A stretch of 64,000 nucleotides of DNA from Actinomadura viridilutea (GTDB taxonomy: Bacteria > Actinomycetota > Actinomycetes > Streptosporangiales > Streptosporangiaceae). The notes beneath the pieces were generated by a model. It ran no database searches and was not told where the DNA came from. It worked only from the letters and a program-made list of their open reading frames with translations. Shown here piece after piece: positions 9,584-18,241 of the stretch. The DNA lies in contig PVNI01000003.1 in NCBI GenBank assembly GCA_003001795.1, forward strand, positions 248,001 through 312,000, given 5' to 3'. Position numbers and translations under genes: made by a program. The first letter of the stretch is position 1. The number at the start of each line of letters is the position of its first letter.

Positions 9584-9640
9584 GTCCCGGTGCCGCCCCT
9601 CGGACCGGGCCGATCGCGGCTCGAGGACCGGCACCGGGAC
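9584..9640. terminator. Bidirectional hairpin between GH74 and ycsI-like gene
   Basis: Perfect 12-bp arms GTCCCGGTGCCG (9584-9595) and CGGCACCGGGAC (9629-9640) lie between two convergent genes. The 33-base loop is long and there is no T-run, which is usual for actinomycete terminators. Confidence 0.5.
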
Positions 9641-9652
9641 CGTCGTCGGCGG

Positions 9653-10435
9653 TCAGGGCACGAGGAAGTCGGCGTCGCGGGCGTCGGTGATCGCCATGTG
9701 GCCGGGCGCGTGGCCGATCGCGAACGGCGGCTTCGACGCCATCACCGCCGCCTGGGGCGTGACGCCGCAGGCCCAGAAGACGGGGACCTCGCCGGGGCGC
9801 ACCTCGACCGCGTCGCCGAAGTCGGGGGCGCCGAGGTCGGCGATGCCGAGCGCGGCGGGGCCGCCGACGTGGACGGGGGCGCCGTGCACGGCCGGGTAAC
9901 GCGCCGTCACCCGGACCGCGTCGGCGACCTGGTGCGCCGGGACGGGCCGCATCGACACCACCAGCGGCCCGCCGATGGCGCCGGCCGGGCGGCACGGGCG
10001 GTTCGTCCGGTACATGGGGACGTTGCGGCCCTGCTCGACGTGCCGGACGGGCACCCCGGCGGCCAGCAGCGCGCTCTCGAAGGTGAAGCTGCAGCCGATC
10101 AGGAAGGCCACCAGGTCGTCGCGCCACACGCCGGACGCGTCGGTCACCTCGGCGACCGGTTCGCCGTCCTCGTAGACGACGTAGGCGGGCAGGTCGGTGC
10201 GCAGGTCGCCGCAGAACAGCGCGCAGGAGACCTCCCCCGGCTCGGTCACGTCCAGCACGGGGCACGGCTTGGGGTTGCGCTGGGCGAACAGCAGGAAGTC
10301 GTAGGCGTGGTCGCGGGGGACGGCGAGAAGGTTGGCCTGGGTCCAGCCCGCGCACCAGCCCGCGGTGGGGGTGCGCAGGCCGTCCCGGAACAGGGCGCGG
10401 GCCTCGTCGGGCGAAAGCGCCGCAGGGTTCGTCAT
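9653..10435 (-). CDS. YcsI/DUF1445-family putative hydro-lyase
   Basis: A 260-residue cytoplasmic protein of normal family length. Family blocks include [25 protein letters not shown] near the start, [25 protein letters not shown] and [10 protein letters not shown]. In Bacillus subtilis, ycsI sits in the ycsF-ycsG-ycsI-kipI-kipA-kipR operon linked to 5-oxoproline metabolism; related proteins are annotated as hydro-lyases or D-glutamate cyclases. Here the ATG overlaps the TGA of the pxpB gene, so it is the last gene of a three-gene operon. The reaction in this organism is unproven. Confidence 0.85.
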   Translation of the reverse strand: MTNPAALSPDEARALFRDGLRTPTAGWCAGWTQANLLAVPRDHAYDFLLFAQRNPKPCPVLDVTEPGEVSCALFCGDLRTDLPAYVVYEDGEPVAEVTDASGVWRDDLVAFLIGCSFTFESALLAAGVPVRHVEQGRNVPMYRTNRPCRPAGAIGGPLVVSMRPVPAHQVADAVRVTARYPAVHGAPVHVGGPAALGIADLGAPDFGDAVEVRPGEVPVFWACGVTPQAAVMASKPPFAIGHAPGHMAITDARDADFLVP

Positions 10436-11013
10436 GGATGCCTCCGGGTGAAGTGGACCTGCACGCCCGGCCGGAGCGCGCCCGGGAGGAGGGACGGGTC
10501 GGTGCGGCCGATCAGCAGCCGGCCGCCCGGCGCCTCCATCGGGCAGACGCCGCTGAACGGCCCGGCCGGCCCGACCGCCCCCGCGGGTACGCGGCGGCGG
10601 GACGCGCCGCGGCGGGGGACGCGCAGCCGCGGGTCTCCCCCGGTCAGGTACCCGAAACCGGGCGCGGAACCGTCGAAGGCCACCGTCCAGGGCGTGCCGG
10701 TGCGGGCCTCGATCACCTGCCCGGGGGTCAGCCCGGTGAGGTCGGCCACGTCGCGCAGGTCGGCGCCGTCGTAGACGACCGGCACGCGCACCGCCCCCGC
10801 CGGGGGCGCCGGGAGGCGGACGCCGCGCACGGCGGCGACCGCCTCCTCGGCGTCCACGGCGGACGGGTCCAGCACGAGCATGAGCGTCCGCGGCGCCGGC
10901 ACCAGGTCGACCACGCCGCGCGGCGGCCGCGCGGCGAGCGCGGCGAGCGGACCGCTCGCGTCGCCGACGTCGGCGACGATCACCGCGGCGTCTCCGCTGG
11001 GCAGGATGCGCAT
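10432..11013 (-). CDS. pxpB: 5-oxoprolinase subunit B / KipI-like protein
   Basis: A 193-residue PxpB/KipI (allophanate hydrolase subunit 1-like) protein. Typical features are the start [17 protein letters not shown], the segment [20 protein letters not shown], the motif [13 protein letters not shown] and the C-terminal block [20 protein letters not shown]. In characterised systems PxpB works with PxpC and PxpA to hydrolyse 5-oxoproline to glutamate using ATP. Neither pxpA nor pxpC is in this window, which is unusual. It lies 4 bp after the NRAMP gene and overlaps the ycsI-like gene by ATGA. Confidence 0.8.
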   Translation of the reverse strand: MRILPSGDAAVIVADVGDASGPLAALAARPPRGVVDLVPAPRTLMLVLDPSAVDAEEAVAAVRGVRLPAPPAGAVRVPVVYDGADLRDVADLTGLTPGQVIEARTGTPWTVAFDGSAPGFGYLTGGDPRLRVPRRGASRRRVPAGAVGPAGPFSGVCPMEAPGGRLLIGRTDPSLLPGALRPGVQVHFTRRHP

Positions 11014-11017
11014 GCGG

Positions 11018-12247
11018 TCAGCTCCACAGATCGGCGATCCCGGTCAGGGAGTTGTAGCCCAGGTAGAGGGTGAGCACCCAGGCCAGGCAGCCCAGCGCCA
11101 GCAGCCAGACCGGGTAGCGGTAGCCGCCGAGCAGGTCGCGGCGGCGGGCCGCCGCCCACAGCAGCACGCCCAGCCCGACCGGCAGGATGAGCCCGTTCAG
11201 CGCGCCCGCGAGGATCAGCAGCGTCACCGGGGTCTTGCCGAGGGCCAGGTAGATCAGCGTGGAGGCGACGATGAACGCCACGACCAGGCGGCCGCGGTTG
11301 CGCTCGATCCAGGGGGAGAAGGACACCAGGAACGACACGGAGGTGTAGGACGCGCCGATCACGGAGGTGACGGCCGCCGACCACATGATCAGGCCGAACA
11401 GGCGCAGCCCGGTCTCCCCGACGGCGTGCTCGAACGCCGACGCGGCGGGGTTGTCGGCGGCGAGCTCGGTCCCGCCGGCGACCACGCCGAGCACGGCGAG
11501 GAACAGCAGGGCCCGCATGAGCCCGGTGATGAGGATGCCGGTGACGGAGCTGCGGGTGATGCCGCGGACGTTCTCGGCGCCGCGCAGCCCCGACTCGATC
11601 ATGCGGTGCGCGCCGGCGTAGACGATGTAGCCGCCCACGGTGCCGCCGATCAGCGTGGTGATCGTGAGGAAGCGGACCTCCTCGGGCAGCACGGTCTGCC
11701 GCAGCGCGTCGCCCAGCGGCGGCCCGGACGCCACGGCGACGTACAGCGTCAGGGCGATCATGACGCCGCCGAGCACGACCACGATGCGGTCCATGGCGAC
11801 CCCGGCCCGCCGGCTCAAGAAGATCGCGATGGCCAGCGCCGCGGACACCGCGCCGCCGATCTTGACATCGAGGCCGAGCAGCGCGTTCAGGCCGAGCGCG
11901 CAGCCCGCCACGTTGCCGATGTTGAACACCAGGCCCCCGAACACGTCGAGGCCGGCCAGCAGGTACCCGGCGCCGGGGGCCACGTCGTTGGCCAGGTCCT
12001 GGGCGCGCCGTCCGGACACGCCGACGACGCGCCAGACGTTCAGCTGGATCGCGATGTCGACGAGCACCGACACCAGGATCGCGAACGCGAACGCGGCGCC
12101 GAGCTCGGCGGTGAACGCGGTGGTCTGGGTGATGAACCCCGGTCCGATGGCGCTGGTCGCCATCAGGAAGACGGCTCCGACGAGTGCGCCGCGCGCCGGT
12201 GTCCGGGAGGCGGGAGCGGCCTGCCGTGTGCTGCTCGGGTCGGTCAT
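11018..12247 (-). CDS. NRAMP-family transporter (YcsG-like)
   Basis: A 409-residue integral membrane protein with about 11 predicted helices. The first helix carries the NRAMP-like stretch SAIGPGFITQTTAFT, and helix 6 the segment VGGYIVYAGAHRMIES. The canonical DPGN metal-binding motif of true Mn/Fe NRAMPs is absent, as in the YcsG branch, so the substrate may not be a metal ion. The ATG at 12247 has AAGGGGA upstream; a longer start at 12316 would overlap the operator. It is the first gene of the transporter-pxpB-ycsI operon, divergent from a GntR regulator. Confidence 0.82.
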   Translation of the reverse strand: MTDPSSTRQAAPASRTPARGALVGAVFLMATSAIGPGFITQTTAFTAELGAAFAFAILVSVLVDIAIQLNVWRVVGVSGRRAQDLANDVAPGAGYLLAGLDVFGGLVFNIGNVAGCALGLNALLGLDVKIGGAVSAALAIAIFLSRRAGVAMDRIVVVLGGVMIALTLYVAVASGPPLGDALRQTVLPEEVRFLTITTLIGGTVGGYIVYAGAHRMIESGLRGAENVRGITRSSVTGILITGLMRALLFLAVLGVVAGGTELAADNPAASAFEHAVGETGLRLFGLIMWSAAVTSVIGASYTSVSFLVSFSPWIERNRGRLVVAFIVASTLIYLALGKTPVTLLILAGALNGLILPVGLGVLLWAAARRRDLLGGYRYPVWLLALGCLAWVLTLYLGYNSLTGIADLWS

Positions 12248-12286
12248 GGCTTCCCCTTGGGACGTTCCGACTTTCCCGCAGGGTAC

Positions 12287-12303
12287 GGATTGTTGAACAA
12301 TCC
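12287..12303. promoter_or_regulatory. GntR-type operator between divergent genes
   Basis: GGATTGTTGAACAATCC is a perfect 17-bp palindrome (8-bp arms, 1-base centre) containing the TTGT...ACAA pattern common in FadR-type GntR sites. It lies 40 bp before the NRAMP start and 108 bp before the GntR start, so one regulator could control both directions. Confidence 0.6.
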
Positions 12304-12337
12304 AGCAATCCCCCAATCCTCGAATCCTTCAATCCCT
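12298..12337 (+). repeat. Five-copy 8-nt tandem repeat (CAATCCNN)
   Basis: Five consecutive 8-base units: CAATCCAG, CAATCCCC, CAATCCTC, GAATCCTT, CAATCCCT. The array starts inside the right arm of the GntR operator and runs towards the gntR gene. The AATCC core is constant; the last two bases vary. Confidence 0.6.
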
Positions 12338-12410
12338 CACTCCGGGCTACTCTGGCGGTGCACCGTTTCTCGTCGGTCACGGCGACGTTTCAACCGGGGA
12401 AGGGAGCGCG

Positions 12411-13181
12411 ATGCCCGTGCGGGACCAGGCGCAGGGTCGGGCGCAGGATCGGGCGCAGGACCAGGCGGAGGACCGGACGAAGGAGCGGTGGATCGCCCAC
12501 ATCGAGGCGGCGCGCGCGGACCTGGCCCGCTCCAGCACGGCGGCCCGCGTCGCCGGCATGCTGCGCGAGCAGATCATCGACGGGCTGCTGCGGCCCGGCG
12601 AGCGGCTGTCGGAGCAGCAGCTGCACCAGCTCACCAACGTGTCGCGCAACACCCTGCGCGAGGCCTTCCGGATGCTCGTCGAGGAGCGGCTGCTGGTGCA
12701 CGAGTTCAACCGCGGCGTCTTCGTCCGCCACGTCACCCCGGAGGACGTGGTCGACCTGTACCGGGTGCGGCGGATCCTGGAGTGCGAGGGCGTGCGCGCC
12801 GCCCCCACGGCGCCGCCCGAAGCCCTGGCCCGCCTGGAGGCGGCGGTGTCGCGCGGCGAACGCGCCGCCGAGCAGGGCCGCTGGTCGGAGGTCGGCGCCG
12901 CCGACATCCGCTTCCACGAGGCCGTCGGCGGCCTGGTCGGCAGCCCCCGGGTGAACGAGATGCTGTACCGGACGCTGACCGAGCTGCGCCTCAGCTTCCA
13001 CGAGATGGTCTCGGCCCGCGAGTTCCACGAGCCCTACCTGCGGCGCAACCGGCTGCTCACCGAACTGATCCTCGGCGGCGACGTCCGGGCCGCCGAACGC
13101 GAGCTGCGCGCCTACCTCGACGACGCCGAGGCGCAGCTCCTCGAGGCGTACCGGGCCGCGGGTCCGGCCCGGAAGGGCTGA
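12411..13181 (+). CDS. GntR-family (FadR/FCD-type) transcriptional regulator
   Basis: A 256-residue regulator. After a Gln/Asp/Ala-rich repetitive N-terminus of about 25 residues, the winged helix-turn-helix spans about 45-110 (MLREQIIDGLLRPGERLSEQQL, then VSRNTLREAFRMLVEERLL). An all-helical FCD ligand-binding domain follows (RVRRILECEGVRA, RFHEAVGGLVGSPRVNEM). It is divergent from the NRAMP-pxpB-ycsI operon with a perfect GntR-type palindrome between them, so local control is likely. In Bacillus the corresponding operon is controlled by KipR, a different (IclR-type) family. Confidence 0.88.
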   Translation: MPVRDQAQGRAQDRAQDQAEDRTKERWIAHIEAARADLARSSTAARVAGMLREQIIDGLLRPGERLSEQQLHQLTNVSRNTLREAFRMLVEERLLVHEFNRGVFVRHVTPEDVVDLYRVRRILECEGVRAAPTAPPEALARLEAAVSRGERAAEQGRWSEVGAADIRFHEAVGGLVGSPRVNEMLYRTLTELRLSFHEMVSAREFHEPYLRRNRLLTELILGGDVRAAERELRAYLDDAEAQLLEAYRAAGPARKG

Positions 13182-13277
13182 ACCGCCCCCGCCGCGCCGA
13201 CCTTCGTCCCGGGTGGACGGGCCCGATCTGGGAACGCCTAGCTGGTACCACGCGATCGCGCTACCCAGGAGAGAGCG

Positions 13278-13712
13278 ATGAACACGGCAACGGGCTCGGG
13301 CGGCGAGGAGGCCGTCCTGGAGGAGCTGGACCGCGAGGAGTGCCTTCGGCTGGTCGCGCCGGGCGGGGTGGGCCGGGTCGCCTTCAACGACGGCGAGGGG
13401 CCCGCCGTGATCCCGGTGAACTACGTCATGGACGACGGCGCGGTGCTGTTCCGCACCGCCATCGCGGGCCGGCTCAACACCGTCCTGCGCACGGCGCTGC
13501 GCGGCGCGCAGGTGCGGATCGCCTTCGAGGTCGACCGGATCGACGAGGAGCGGCACGAAGGGTGGAGCGTCATGCTGCGCGGCGGCGCCCGGCAGCTGTC
13601 GGACGAGGAGTGCGCCACGGTCGCGCGCGTCCGGCCGTGGCCGGGCGGCGAACGCGGGGCGCACATCCGCATGGTCCCCACGGAGATCAGCGGCCGCCGC
13701 ATCCACCACTGA
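13278..13712 (+). CDS. Pyridoxamine 5'-phosphate oxidase-like flavin-binding protein
   Basis: A 144-residue split-barrel protein of the PNPOx-like family. The N-terminal helix ELDREECLRLVAPGGVGRVAF is followed by the barrel strands VIPVNYVMDDGAVLFRT, VRIAFEVDRID and WSVMLRGGARQL. Such proteins bind FMN, F420 or heme; the cofactor cannot be chosen here. AGGAGAGAG precedes the ATG at 13278. It is 96 bp downstream of the GntR gene and ends at a hairpin shared with the convergent GH48 gene. No functional link to its neighbours is evident. Confidence 0.85.
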   Translation: MNTATGSGGEEAVLEELDREECLRLVAPGGVGRVAFNDGEGPAVIPVNYVMDDGAVLFRTAIAGRLNTVLRTALRGAQVRIAFEVDRIDEERHEGWSVMLRGGARQLSDEECATVARVRPWPGGERGAHIRMVPTEISGRRIHH

Positions 13713-13717
13713 ACGCA

Positions 13718-13753
13718 GACGATGGGCGGAGCCGTGCGGCCCCGCCCATCGTC
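13718..13753. terminator. Bidirectional terminator hairpin
   Basis: Perfect 12-bp arms GACGATGGGCGG (13718-13729) and CCGCCCATCGTC (13742-13753) with a 12-base loop. It sits between the convergent flavin-binding gene and GH48, 5 bp past the first stop and 20 bp past the second. Confidence 0.75.
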
Positions 13754-13773
13754 CCTACCGGAGGCTCAGCGCG

Positions 13774-16710
13774 TCACTCGTTGAACAGGCCGCCGTAGTC
13801 GGCCATCGCCATCGCGACGTCCGCCTGGGCCCAGAACCGGTGGTAGTTGAACACCGGCACCGTGGAGCTGGCGCCCGTGGCGTACGCCCACACGCGCTCG
13901 TAGTCGGGGTCGCTCTTGTAGAACGACCGGATGGACATGAAGGTGGAGTTGGAGTCGATCGGGTCGCCGTTGGGCATGGTGCCGGTCCAGCCCGGCGGCA
14001 CGTACACCGGGTCGGCGACCCGCTTGTAGTCGGCCTTGGCCTCCGGCACCGACACGCCCTTGGCGTCCTGGTGCTGCCACAGCGCGTCCAGCAGGTCCTT
14101 GGCGGTCTGCTTGGCCTGCGCGTGGCCGGACTTGGCGGCGTAGTAGGACAGCGCCCGGGCCAGCGACGCGGTCACGCCCACGTCCTGGGTGTGGTCGACG
14201 ACCGTGACGTGCAGCCGGGTGTTGGCGGGCGGCATGCCGCTGGTGCTGGACCAGTCGGCGTCCGGCTGGCCCTCCCACTTCAGCGTGGAGGGGATCTGGT
14301 ACTCGCCCGTCGACGCGTTCACCGTGGTGTTGTCCAGCACCCACGCGACCCACTTGTCCAGGATGGTCTTGGCGTCGGCGTCGCCGGTGACGTAGTAGTA
14401 CTCGGCCACGCGCTGCATCGACCAGGCCTGGAACCCGAACCACTGGTTGCTGGGCGGGTCGTGGTAGACGGGCTGCCAGTCGTAGGCCATGCCGAAGAAC
14501 TTCGGCAGGCCCGACGGCGGGGTGCTGTAGCTGCCGTCCCAGCTGTTGGTCACGCCCCCGGCGATGCCGCCCTCGGCCGACTGCAGCCACTTGTACAGCT
14601 GCAGCTGCCGGGTGAGGCTGGTCGACCAGTCCGTCTTGGCCGTCGCGCCCTTGGGCTCCAGGGCCGGGGCGTTGACCAGGGCGTAGGCGGCCATCGGGTT
14701 CTGGTAGCCGAAGTGGGACGCGCCGTCGCCGATGCGCCAGGCCCAGCCCGCGCTGGAGTCGAGCGCGCCGCCCCAGGCGTAGTACCACGACAGCAGGTAG
14801 TGGGCGCTGTCCTTGCCGGTGCCGCCGGGGCACGACGACGCCGGGTAGCAGTCGCCGATCTTCTTGAAGTACTTGTCGAAGAACGCGTAACGCAGGTAGT
14901 CGCCGAGCTTTCCGGCCTTGGCGACCGTGGCGGCCACCTCGCCGCCCTTGTTCTGCTCCTTGGCCCACACGTCCGCCCAGTACGCGGCCTGGACGGCGCG
15001 CGCGTCGGCGTCCGGAGCATTGGTGAACTTCCACTGCTTGGCGTAACTGGCGTCCTTGGTGAACAGGTCCAGGTAGCCGTTGGGACCGCCGTACTTGAAC
15101 GCGTCGCAGGTGGGCTGCGGGATCGTCTCGAACACCGACTCGCCCGAGCCGCGCTGGTAGGTGTTGATGTACGACGGGCCGTCGGCGGACGGGCCCTCCT
15201 CGCAGCCGCCGCCGGGGGTGTTGCCGTACCCGTAGACGTTGTCCACGTCCTGCAGCCAGTGCATGCCGTAGATGTCGTCGGTGCCGTAGGCCGACCTCAG
15301 CTCACCGGCGATCGGGTCCCGCCCCACCGGGACGCTGCCGTCCAGCTGGGTCGGGTAGCTGCTCGGGTCGGGGTGCTCCGCCGCGTAGGTGGCGGGCTTG
15401 TCCGGCTGGTAGAAGGAGTTGGTCGGCTGGTCGGCGTGCGTGGGGATCATGTACTTCTCCATGAGCTCCCACGCGTCGTTGAACGGCTCCCAGTTCTGGG
15501 TGACCTTGCCGTACACGGCCTCCAGCCAGATCAGGTAGCTGTACGCCTCGGAGGTCGTCTCGTGCCCGTGGTCGGGGGCCTCCACCATGAAGGTCTCGAC
15601 CGAGTGGTACGGGATGCCCTCGGGGCTGAAGTACCCGTTGGCCGGGTCCTTGATCTTGTTGTACTGGTCGAGGAACCGCTGCTCGTAGACGCCGGCGGCG
15701 TCGTCCACCTGGGTGACGGTCACCTTCGCGGGCGCGTACCCGGGCGCGGTGGTGGTGAACGCGCCCTTGCCGGTGCCGGTCGCGGCGGCGCTGATCTCCA
15801 CGTTCTGCGGTGTCGACCAGTTCTCCGGCGTGAAGGTGAGCGTGCGGCCGCCGCTGACGGACAGCGCGGCGTTGCCGGACGTGCGGGCGGTGGTGACCGT
15901 GACGGTGCCCGTCGGCGCCTTGGACAGCTTGACACCGTAGGCGACCTTGCCCTTCTGCGCGACGGTCAGCGTGGTCGGGCCGACGACGATGCTGGGCTCC
16001 TTGGTCACCGTGACGCCGACCGGAGCGGACTCGGCGGTCGCGCCGGTGCTGTCGGTCACCTTCGCGTAGACCGAGTAGGTGCCGGCCCGCTTCGGCGTCC
16101 ACGTCAGCGTGTACGGTGCGGTGGTGTCAGCGGTCGCCAGCAGGCCGTCCTGGCTGTAGAACTCGACCTTGCTGACGGTGGCGCCGGGGGCGGCCGCGGC
16201 GACGGCGGTGAGCGGCACGGCGGCGCCGACCGAGTACGTGGCGCCGGCGGACGGGCCGTTCAGCGCGACGGTGGGCTTGGCGGCCCGGTCGTTGCAGCGC
16301 TTGCCGTTCAGGTAGAACGCGTTCGGGGCGGCGCCCGCGCCGGACGAGGCGAACTGGGCGCCGACGTTGACCGTCGCGCCGGAGGCCAGCTTCGCGTTCC
16401 AGGCGGCGTTCTTCACGCTGACCCGTTGCCCGGTCTGGGACCACTGGCCGTTCCAGCCGCCGACCAGCCGCTGCGCGCCGCCGTAGGTGTACGTCAGCTC
16501 CCAGCCGGACAGGTCGTCGCCGGTGTTGGTGATGTCGATGCCGGCGCTGAAGCCGTCGCCCCAGTGGTTCGTCTTGTAGACCACGGTGCATCCCGCGGCG
16601 GCCTGCGCCGGCGCCGCCACGGCGGCGACCATGCCGCCGAACAGCGTCAGCGTCGCGCCCGCCGCGGTGAGCGAGCGCCGTCTCGTACGCCATCGCAATC
16701 GTCGTTTCAC
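13774..16710 (-). CDS. Secreted GH48 processive cellulase with CBM2
   Basis: A 978-residue exocellulase. GTG at 16710 has AAAGGA 7 bases upstream; an upstream ATG frame lacks a ribosome site. A signal peptide (to about residue 39, AAPAQAAA) is followed by CBM2 (about 41-139, [14 protein letters not shown] to KRCND), an Ig-like domain (about 146-236), a second beta-sandwich (about 238-330) and the GH48 (alpha/alpha)6 barrel (about 335-978). The proton donor is predicted as Glu388 in [12 protein letters not shown]48 enzymes release cellobiose from reducing ends and act with GH6. The gene lies 153 bp downstream of the CebR-like LacI gene on the same strand. Confidence 0.94.
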   Translation of the reverse strand: MKRRLRWRTRRRSLTAAGATLTLFGGMVAAVAAPAQAAAGCTVVYKTNHWGDGFSAGIDITNTGDDLSGWELTYTYGGAQRLVGGWNGQWSQTGQRVSVKNAAWNAKLASGATVNVGAQFASSGAGAAPNAFYLNGKRCNDRAAKPTVALNGPSAGATYSVGAAVPLTAVAAAAPGATVSKVEFYSQDGLLATADTTAPYTLTWTPKRAGTYSVYAKVTDSTGATAESAPVGVTVTKEPSIVVGPTTLTVAQKGKVAYGVKLSKAPTGTVTVTTARTSGNAALSVSGGRTLTFTPENWSTPQNVEISAAATGTGKGAFTTTAPGYAPAKVTVTQVDDAAGVYEQRFLDQYNKIKDPANGYFSPEGIPYHSVETFMVEAPDHGHETTSEAYSYLIWLEAVYGKVTQNWEPFNDAWELMEKYMIPTHADQPTNSFYQPDKPATYAAEHPDPSSYPTQLDGSVPVGRDPIAGELRSAYGTDDIYGMHWLQDVDNVYGYGNTPGGGCEEGPSADGPSYINTYQRGSGESVFETIPQPTCDAFKYGGPNGYLDLFTKDASYAKQWKFTNAPDADARAVQAAYWADVWAKEQNKGGEVAATVAKAGKLGDYLRYAFFDKYFKKIGDCYPASSCPGGTGKDSAHYLLSWYYAWGGALDSSAGWAWRIGDGASHFGYQNPMAAYALVNAPALEPKGATAKTDWSTSLTRQLQLYKWLQSAEGGIAGGVTNSWDGSYSTPPSGLPKFFGMAYDWQPVYHDPPSNQWFGFQAWSMQRVAEYYYVTGDADAKTILDKWVAWVLDNTTVNASTGEYQIPSTLKWEGQPDADWSSTSGMPPANTRLHVTVVDHTQDVGVTASLARALSYYAAKSGHAQAKQTAKDLLDALWQHQDAKGVSVPEAKADYKRVADPVYVPPGWTGTMPNGDPIDSNSTFMSIRSFYKSDPDYERVWAYATGASSTVPVFNYHRFWAQADVAMAMADYGGLFNE

Positions 16711-16863
16711 AACTTCGTCCTTTCGGGCAGGGCGGAGCCCGCCGCCGGCGCCGGAAGGCGCCGACGGCGTGCGCATCGGTGATGAGCGGGGTCGGTCGGG
16801 CGCCCTCGGCGCCGGTCGGGCGGACTCCGCCGAGCCCGAGACGGGCGGCGGGGCGGACGCCCG

Positions 16864-17907
16864 TCAGGCGGAGTCCCGCACGATCAGCTTGGTCTTGAGC
16901 ACCACGCCGCGGTCCGACAGGCTCTTGCCGCCCATGCAGGCGCGCAGCTCGCGCACGATGCGGGCGCCGAGGTCCTCGATCGGCTGGCGGACGGTGGTCA
17001 GGCGCGGCCGCACCCGCTGGGCGATCGGGGCGTCGTCGAACCCGACGACCGCCACGTCGTCGGGCACCCGGCGGCCGGCCCGGCGCAGCGCGCGCAGCGC
17101 GCCCACCGCCATCGGGTCGGAGGCGCACAGCACGGCGTCCAGGTCGGGACGCCGGTCCAGCAGCCGGTTCATCGCGTGCTCGCCGGACAGCTGGCCGAAG
17201 TCGCCGCGCCCGATCAGGCCGGTGGTGTCCAGCCCGGCCTCCTCGGCGCCGGCCCGGTACCCGGCCAGCCGGTCCACGCCCGCGGCCATGTCCGACGGCC
17301 CGGCGATGGTGGCGATCACCCGGCGCCCGGAGGCGACCAGGTGCCGGACGGCGGCGCGGGCGCCGCCGCGGTTGTCGGCGTCCACGTACGGCAGCGGGAC
17401 GTCGGTGAGCGGGCGGCCGGCCAGCACCACCGGGGCCCCGGCGGCGGCGTGCACCAGCGCCGCGGGATGGTCCCGGTGCGAGCTGATCAGCAGCACCCCG
17501 GCGACGTGCCCGCCGCGCAGGTACTCGGCGGTGGTGCGCCATTCCTCCGGCCGTCCGGCCATGAGGATCACCAGCGGGGCGCGGCCGTCCAGCTCGCGTT
17601 TGATGCCCCACAGCACCCGGGCGAAGAACGGGTCGCCGAAGACGCGGGCGCTGTCCTCGCAGAACACCGCGGCGACGGCGCCGGAGGTGCGGGGCTCGCG
17701 GGAGGCGGGGCGGCGGCGCACGTAGCCGAGCCGCTGCACCGCCTCCTCGACCTGCATCCGCGCGGCGCGGCTGACCCGCGTGGAGCCGCTGAGCACGCGG
17801 GAGGCGGTGGCCGGAGAGACACCGGCGAGCTCGGCGACGTGGGCCAGGGTCGGGGTTCTGCCGGGCGGGAGACAGGCCGGACCGGCGGACGGTTCGGTGA
17901 TCGTCAC
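16864..17907 (-). CDS. LacI-family regulator, CebR/CelR-like
   Basis: A 347-residue repressor. About 18 extra residues precede the helix-turn-helix (LAHVAELAGVSPATASRVLSG). The effector domain ends with VVGFDDAPIAQRVRPRLTTVRQP. The GTG at 17907 is preceded by AAGGGAG. A perfect TGGGAGCGCTCCCA box, the site known for cellobiose-responsive CebR (Streptomyces) and CelR (Thermobifida), lies 61 bp upstream, with a second copy before the divergent gene. Neighbouring GH48 and GH6 genes support the role of cellulose regulator, inferred to be released by cello-oligosaccharides. The protein could equally be a paralogue that shares the box. Confidence 0.88.
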   Translation of the reverse strand: MTITEPSAGPACLPPGRTPTLAHVAELAGVSPATASRVLSGSTRVSRAARMQVEEAVQRLGYVRRRPASREPRTSGAVAAVFCEDSARVFGDPFFARVLWGIKRELDGRAPLVILMAGRPEEWRTTAEYLRGGHVAGVLLISSHRDHPAALVHAAAGAPVVLAGRPLTDVPLPYVDADNRGGARAAVRHLVASGRRVIATIAGPSDMAAGVDRLAGYRAGAEEAGLDTTGLIGRGDFGQLSGEHAMNRLLDRRPDLDAVLCASDPMAVGALRALRRAGRRVPDDVAVVGFDDAPIAQRVRPRLTTVRQPIEDLGARIVRELRACMGGKSLSDRGVVLKTKLIVRDSA

Positions 17908-17968
17908 GCGTGCACTCCCTTCGGGTTCCCGGCCCGGGGACGGCGGCCGGGAGTGGCGGGGGGTGTAG

Positions 17969-17982
17969 TGGGAGCGCTCCCA
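17969..17982. promoter_or_regulatory. CebR box TGGGAGCGCTCCCA
   Basis: A perfect 14-bp match to the CebR/CelR operator, 61 bp upstream of the LacI gene that precedes GH48. It is suited to autoregulation and to control of lacI-GH48 transcription. Confidence 0.85.
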
Positions 17983-18207
17983 AGAATCCTTTCGCCGCTC
18001 AGAGCTGTCAAGGGAAAAGCGACAATCGCGTTACGGCCGGATGTCCGACAGATTTCGGATCACGGCGGCGTTCCGGGGAATCTGTGTTGATCAGCGAAAA
18101 CGCCCCGCACGTCTGCGCGGGGACGGCGTGAAAGCCGTGAAAGAACGTGGAAGAACGCTTCTCGCCGCACCCGGTCCGGTTTAGGTTCGGCGTCGAAATC
18201 GCACGTG

Positions 18208-18221
18208 TGGGAGCGCTCCCA
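18208..18221. promoter_or_regulatory. CebR box TGGGAGCGCTCCCA
   Basis: A second perfect copy, 20 bp before the start of the LppX-like gene at 18242, which is followed by GH6 on the same strand. No CebR box was found in the 228 bp directly before GH6, so this one probably governs both genes. Confidence 0.85.
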
Positions 18222-18241
18222 TTCACGCTCGAGGAGGTCGG

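Noticed and set aside
6080..9634. 1184-codon open frame on the minus strand opposite GH74
   Set aside because: Shadow frame of G/C-rich coding DNA: Ala/Arg/Gly/Val-rich, no domain, and opposite a well-recognised GH74.
12248..12316. Upstream extension of the NRAMP gene
   Set aside because: It would include the GntR palindrome in coding sequence and lacks a ribosome site; ATG 12247 fits better.
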